Shown here: positions 34,494 to 34,732 of the stretch, piece by piece
How positions within the stretch are numbered: the stretch's first letter is position 1
Layout of the letters: every line of letters begins with the position of its first letter
Source: Streptomyces sp. sk2.1
Lineage (GTDB): Bacteria; Actinomycetota; Actinomycetes; Streptomycetales; Streptomycetaceae
DNA length: 34,732 bases
Direction of reading: 5' to 3'
Assembly (NCBI RefSeq): GCF_008120935.1
Contig: NZ_RDBO01000089.1
Location: 22,758-57,489, forward strand
Position numbers and translations under genes: made by a program
Notes under the pieces: generated by a model
Seen by the model: only the letters and a program-made list of their open reading frames with translations
Told to the model about the DNA's origin: nothing
Database searches by the model: none

Positions 34494-34732
34494 CCCGCAG
34501 CGCACCTCGCCCCGTCGCACCAGGCCACCGAGTTCGTCGTGGAGCGCCCGCCAGTTCTGTTCGGTGAACCATTCCAGCGAGAAGATCCCTCGTACGTGGG
34601 TGCGCGGGAACATGATGTACGGAAGCAGGCGCGGGCCCATGAAGTCCCGGCCCACCTGGGTGGCCCACTGCCAGCAGACGGCCACCTGGCTGCCGACGTT
34701 GAGCATGGAGAACACGGCGTCGGTGACGGTGC
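34494..34732 (-). pseudogene. Right arm of the inverted repeat: antisense fragment of the ADH gene
   Basis: On the minus strand this reads the ADH segment VFSMLNVGSQVAVCWQ... to GEVRCG with no differences from 34069-34307. It runs to the last base of the window, so the true length of the duplicated arm is unknown. It has no start or stop of its own. It may be an assembly fold-back rather than a biological fragment. Confidence 0.9.

Noticed and set aside
33867..34715. Minus-strand open frame beginning MFSMLNVGSQVAVCWQ
   Set aside because: It is created by the inverted ADH fragment at the window end running into antisense of the ADH gene itself; not an independent gene.

Overview
The window looks like a piece of a Streptomyces chromosome. 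Base composition is very GC-rich with strong third-position GC bias. It carries actinomycete hallmarks: a cyclic-di-AMP riboswitch in front of a secreted muralytic-type enzyme, a DasR-like operator and a rare TTA codon on a chitin-type lytic polysaccharide monooxygenase (LPMO) gene, and a polycyclic tetramate macrolactam (PTM) type gene cluster. No rRNA, tRNA, CRISPR array, integrase or insertion sequence was recognised.

Left part (1-16.1 kb) is ordinary chromosome. It starts with the 3' part of a P1B-4-type metal-exporting ATPase (SPC and HEG membrane motifs). Then come a DinB/MDMPI-fold protein, an APC permease, and a small secreted DUF6153-like protein paired with a Met/His-rich DUF305 lipoprotein, which ends in a clear terminator. 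A regulated leader (possible Crp site plus c-di-AMP riboswitch) precedes an SLT-fold secreted protein. A FAD monooxygenase and a TetR repressor diverge from twin 14-16 bp palindromes. These are followed by a small hypothetical gene, a second APC permease, an NAD kinase, an HD-domain protein resembling cyanamide hydratases, an EamA transporter, the LPMO, and a stand-alone GltD-type oxidoreductase.

The middle part (16.1-18.9 kb) is a cyanate-detoxification unit. Carbonic anhydrase (cynT), cyanase (cynS) and a nucleoside-deaminase-like gene run leftward. A LysR regulator (cynR-like) diverges from them and may be translated from a leaderless mRNA. A 26-bp perfect inverted repeat separates cynS from the deaminase.

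The right part (19.4-34.4 kb) is the main attraction: five co-directional genes with the gene order of PTM clusters (frontalamide/HSAF/ikarugamycin class). They are a sterol-desaturase-family hydroxylase, a 3140-residue iterative PKS-NRPS (KS-AT-DH-KR-ACP-C-A-PCP-TE), two tandem phytoene-dehydrogenase-like FAD oxidoreductases and an MDR-family alcohol dehydrogenase. The adenylation pocket, read by eye against GrsA, gives DVGEIGSID(K), the L-ornithine signature. One ornithine acylated by two polyene chains, ring closure by the oxidoreductases and late hydroxylation is therefore the expected logic. Two phytoene-dehydrogenase homologues plus the ADH fit a 5-5-6 carbocycle.

The last 239 bases of the window are an exact reverse complement of an internal piece of the ADH gene, separated from it by 186 bases after its stop region. 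This is either an assembly fold-back at a contig end or a real inverted duplication, and it lies where a P450 gene would be expected in many PTM clusters.
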